Positions 34,090 to 36,292 of a DNA stretch of 36,292 nt are shown piece after piece. Source of the DNA: an uncultured Methanobrevibacter sp. (GTDB lineage Archaea > Methanobacteriota > Methanobacteria > Methanobacteriales > Methanobacteriaceae); NCBI RefSeq assembly GCF_902769175.1, contig NZ_CACXNW010000042.1, forward strand, positions 1 through 36,292, given 5' to 3'. Under the pieces are notes generated by a model that saw only the letters and a program-made list of their open reading frames with translations, was not told the DNA's origin and made no database searches. The position numbers and the translations under genes were made by a program. Every line of letters begins with the position of its first letter. Within the stretch, counting starts at the first letter, position 1.

Positions 34090-34392
34090 TTAAATTACTT
34101 CAATATAAACAGACTCTTTAGACTCATCCTTAGGATAGTGATGCAATTCAATGATGTCCTCTCTATATTCTTCAAAGTCAACTTCAATAGTATCAGAAAT
34201 GATTTCACCATCTAAAGCAATCATAACCCTACAGCTTGGCTTTCCTCTAAAGTCAGAAAGGTCCACACCTAATACATCTCCTTTTGCAGAGACACGGTTG
34301 TATGCAATATCAACCTTATCAAATTCTTCAAAATTATTTTTAATGTAATCAAGAACTTCATCAGAAGTCATTGTTAATTCCTTATCTACCAT
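34090..34392 (-). CDS. DUF2097-like protein (paralog A)
   Basis: 100 residues from the ATG at 34392 (MVDKELTMTSDEVLDYIKNN), chosen because AAAGGAGC lies upstream and because this gives the same length as the neighbouring paralog. Shared elements are D-(I/V)--Y(I/V)+NN, YNRV-A-G-VLG, I-L-GE-(I/L)---(I/V)-(I/V)D and (E)DIIEL-H-P. Acidic, no membrane segment or cysteines. I assign it to the methanogen-specific DUF2097 family from memory of the pattern. The role is unknown. Its place next to the fwd operon end suggests, but does not prove, a link to methanogenesis. Confidence 0.7.
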   Translation of the reverse strand: MVDKELTMTSDEVLDYIKNNFEEFDKVDIAYNRVSAKGDVLGVDLSDFRGKPSCRVMIALDGEIISDTIEVDFEEYREDIIELHHYPKDESKESVYIEVI

Positions 34393-34702
34393 GTTAAGAG
34401 CTCCTTTAATTTTTATCATTATTTTTTTATTTTACAACTTAAGTTATTTCAACTTATACATTTAAAAATTTATAAACTTTTCAGTAGCTAAAATATAATA
34501 TAATGTTTCTAATATATAAAATTATTTGTATTTATTAAAACTAACAAACAGTTTATAAAAAAACCATTAAAAAAATACACAATAAAACAATGAAAATAAT
34601 AAAAAATTAGATAAATAACATCAAAATTGATTAAAAAAAAATAAGAATAAGACTCACAAAAAAGTGAAAATATTTTGTTCAAACTTTTTTAAAAAGTTTG
34701 AA
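34393..34702. other. Intergenic region between the DUF2097-like paralogs
   Basis: About 310 AT-rich bases holding the promoter of paralog A on the minus strand (a TTTATAAATTTTTAAATG-like stretch, about 34463-34480, could be its TATA region) and the terminator of paralog B at its right end. No further gene is seen. Confidence 0.45.
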
Positions 34703-34703
34703 C
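34677..34703 (-). terminator. Perfect palindrome at the stop of the second DUF2097-like gene
   Basis: GTTCAAACTTTTT, one base, then AAAAAGTTTGAAC: a 13-bp perfect inverted repeat that begins at the last base of the TAG stop (34703-34705). Confidence 0.7.
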
Positions 34704-35005
34704 TATAAGGTAGCTTCAACAATGATAAGCTTATCTTCATCTCCACCAGGCATGTGACGGAATTCAATGATTTCATCCTTGACCTTATGCAAGTCAATGT
34801 CTACAGCCTGATTCAACAATTCACCATTGAGCTGAAGGGAAATGATCAATCCTTCACCAGTTTCCTCATCTTCTGGAGTAAGTCCAAGAACAGTTCCTGG
34901 AGCAAAAACTCTGTTATATGATAATTCGAAAATGTCATCAACCTTTACATTATTTCTTACGTATTCTATAATATCGTCTGGGTCCATCTGTATCTCTTTG
35001 ACCAT
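34703..35005 (-). CDS. DUF2097-like protein (paralog B)
   Basis: 100 residues (MVKEIQMDPDDIIEYVRNNV), aligned with paralog A over the full length: FELSYNRVFAPGTVLGL matches VDIAYNRVSAKGDVLGV, and KDEIIEFRHMPGGDED matches REDIIELHHYPKDESK. Acidic and soluble. The ATG at 35005 is preceded by AAAGGTGTAAA. It lies 244 bases downstream of fwdC in the same direction, with a terminator in between. Paralog A follows, so the pair arose by tandem duplication. Function unknown. Confidence 0.7.
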   Translation of the reverse strand: MVKEIQMDPDDIIEYVRNNVKVDDIFELSYNRVFAPGTVLGLTPEDEETGEGLIISLQLNGELLNQAVDIDLHKVKDEIIEFRHMPGGDEDKLIIVEATL

Positions 35006-35243
35006 ATTTTACACCTTTGATATGATACATCATTTAAATTAAAAATATGATTAAAAATCTTATATTTAATGCAAATAAATGATAATTTAATCAATTAAAA
35101 AATTAATTTAATAAGTTCAAAATTATAACCAACCAATAATTGATTAAATTATGATTTAATATTTTCATTAAGCTGTAAATTTGAATAAAAACTAAAAAAT
35201 AAAAAAAAATAAAAAAAAGAAGAAAAATATAAGAAAAAGAGAA

Positions 35244-35260
35244 AGAGCTTATTGAGCTCT
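35244..35260 (-). terminator. Hairpin terminator enclosing the fwdC stop codon
   Basis: On the minus strand AGAGCT-CAATA-AGCTCT, with the TAA stop (35249-35251) across loop and 3' arm, then a long U/C-rich tract. Confidence 0.7.
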
Positions 35261-36115
35261 GTATTCTCTAATTGCGTTATATTCGTCGTCTTCTTCAATC
35301 CAAGTAGATAATCTGTCTCTGTTTTTCTCAGCATCGATAATTAAGGTACCTTTACCGTTTAAAGCAATGTCCCCTTTGTATTCGATGTATCTACCAGGGT
35401 AAACAACACCGTCTAATTCAGGATCGGTTACGATTCCTTGTTCTACGAAACCTTCGAGTAATCTTCCGACTTTTCCGTGAATTACGATGTTACCGTTTTT
35501 CATTTGTCCACCAGGCCAACGGTTTACGTTACCATCAATTTCAATGGTACCTTTGGTCATGTGAATACCTGCGAGAATATCACAGTCACCTAAAACGTGG
35601 ATTTTACCACCGACTAAACATTCACCACATTGTTTACCAGCATTTCCGTGGATAATGATTTCTCCACCAGACATACCTCTCCATTCACCAATGTAGGATG
35701 CACCACAGAATTCTTTGGTATTACCCATAATTTCGAGTTTACCGCCTTTCATTTCACGACCAGCGTGAGCTGCTACATTACCGAATACAGTAACTACACC
35801 GCCAGACATTTCTGCACCAACGTGAAGGTCTGCATCACCGTTAACAACAACTTCACCAGCGCTCATTTTGCAGCCGATGTATTTTACTCTGTTACAATCT
35901 CCGTTTAAAATCATTTTGACTTCAGCTGGAGATTCTGCTTCTCCTTCAACAGTGATGTCAAAGTAATCAGTGATTGGGAATCTGGAGTTTCCTACAGGGA
36001 CTTTGTATGCTGCAAAGTCTTCTTCAGTCCAAGAGTAAATGTTATCAGTAATTAACTCATCAAATTCTAAAGCAATTGAAGAAGTTTTCTTTTGATCAAA
36101 AGTTATAGTTTTCAT
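35249..36115 (-). CDS. fwdC: Formylmethanofuran dehydrogenase subunit C
   Basis: Part of the enzyme that reduces CO2 to formylmethanofuran, the first step of methanogenesis. The 288-residue protein is a GXGXG-type beta-helix related to the glutamate synthase alpha-subunit C-terminal domain. Repeated rungs include [78 protein letters not shown] and [17 protein letters not shown]. In the known complex FwdC holds FwdA and FwdB together. AAGGAG precedes the ATG. The upstream neighbour ends 15 bases before and is FwdA-like, the usual order A-C. Here no fwdB follows; the operon ends with a terminator. Whether it belongs to the tungsten or molybdenum form is not clear. Confidence 0.92.
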   Translation of the reverse strand: MKTITFDQKKTSSIALEFDELITDNIYSWTEEDFAAYKVPVGNSRFPITDYFDITVEGEAESPAEVKMILNGDCNRVKYIGCKMSAGEVVVNGDADLHVGAEMSGGVVTVFGNVAAHAGREMKGGKLEIMGNTKEFCGASYIGEWRGMSGGEIIIHGNAGKQCGECLVGGKIHVLGDCDILAGIHMTKGTIEIDGNVNRWPGGQMKNGNIVIHGKVGRLLEGFVEQGIVTDPELDGVVYPGRYIEYKGDIALNGKGTLIIDAEKNRDRLSTWIEEDDEYNAIREYRAQ

Positions 36116-36130
36116 TAATAAACACTCTCC

Positions 36131-36292
36131 TTATTTAGCTTCTATGTCCACTCTAGTTGGGTTTGGTACATAGTGGTCGTGTACTTGATAGTTTTCCCAT
36201 TTGACAGAATAGTATTGGGTAAAGAATGGCATTATACTGTCGATAATTTGTTTTTCTTCTTCTTCGTATCCTATGACGTTAGTCCAAATGGT
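36131..36292 (-). CDS. fwdA: Formylmethanofuran dehydrogenase subunit A, C-terminal end (partial)
   Basis: The last 53 codons of a gene that runs out of the window. The visible tail is TIWTNVIGYEEEEKQIIDSI, then MPFFTQYYSVKWENYQVHDH and YVPNPTRVDIEAK-stop. A terminal YYSVKWENY-V segment resembles the end of the amidohydrolase-like FwdA subunit, and fwdA directly before fwdC is the usual order. The catalytic domain lies outside the window, so the identification rests on the tail and on context. Confidence 0.65.
   Translation of the reverse strand, partial: TIWTNVIGYEEEEKQIIDSIMPFFTQYYSVKWENYQVHDHYVPNPTRVDIEAK

Overview
The window looks like a chromosomal segment of a Methanobacteriales archaeon, most likely Methanobrevibacter or a close relative. 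The reasons are an AT-rich composition with very AT-rich intergenic DNA, a formylmethanofuran dehydrogenase operon end (FwdA/FwdC), a coenzyme B type homocitrate synthase/homoaconitase pair, a TATA-binding protein, FEN-1, NrpR, an intron-containing elongator tRNA-Met, and large secreted beta-helix adhesin-like proteins. Ribosome binding sites are of the GGAG / GGTGAT kind, and several genes start with TTG.

Layout. Positions 1-2400: archaeal topoisomerase I (minus strand) with a duplicated 3' tail. 2.9-6.6 kb: an accessory patch with a small zinc-ribbon protein and two paralogous secreted proteins (the second frameshifted). The paralogs share a promoter, and each is followed by a copy of a ~258-bp conserved element. 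6.6-8.9 kb: a tbp-serB operon in which SerB was once fused to an acidic linker and a long coiled coil, now split by one base. 9.2-14.7 kb (plus strand): CYTH-domain protein, AksA-type synthase, LeuC/HacA-type dehydratase, DUF98 chorismate-lyase-like protein and FEN-1. 14.7-21.4 kb: a degenerate surface-protein region with a possible 53-residue zinc-ribbon ORF, an 18-bp minisatellite, a ~1,400-codon adhesin-like pseudogene in pieces, and a second secreted protein with 39-bp repeats. 21.7-23.7 kb: DUF2119 zinc-hydrolase-like gene and AhcY. Then tRNA-Met, a ferredoxin-type aldo/keto reductase and a ThiF-fold protein. 26.5-30.2 kb: glnA and nrpR, with a perfect GGAA-N6-TTCC operator in front of glnA. 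30.2-33.9 kb: modA-modB-modC molybdate/tungstate transporter. 34-36.3 kb: two DUF2097-like paralogs, fwdC and the end of fwdA.

The genes fit a hydrogenotrophic methanogen. Mod imports the metal used by Fwd, AksA/HacA feed coenzyme B synthesis, DUF98 may feed methanopterin synthesis, AhcY recycles the methylation by-product, and NrpR controls ammonia assimilation through GlnA.

Two patterns are the most unusual. First, many genes carry a hairpin plus U-tract that encloses or touches their stop codon. Second, several genes have their own 3' tail (stop codon plus terminator) tandemly duplicated just downstream. The surface-protein region shows repeat expansion and decay.
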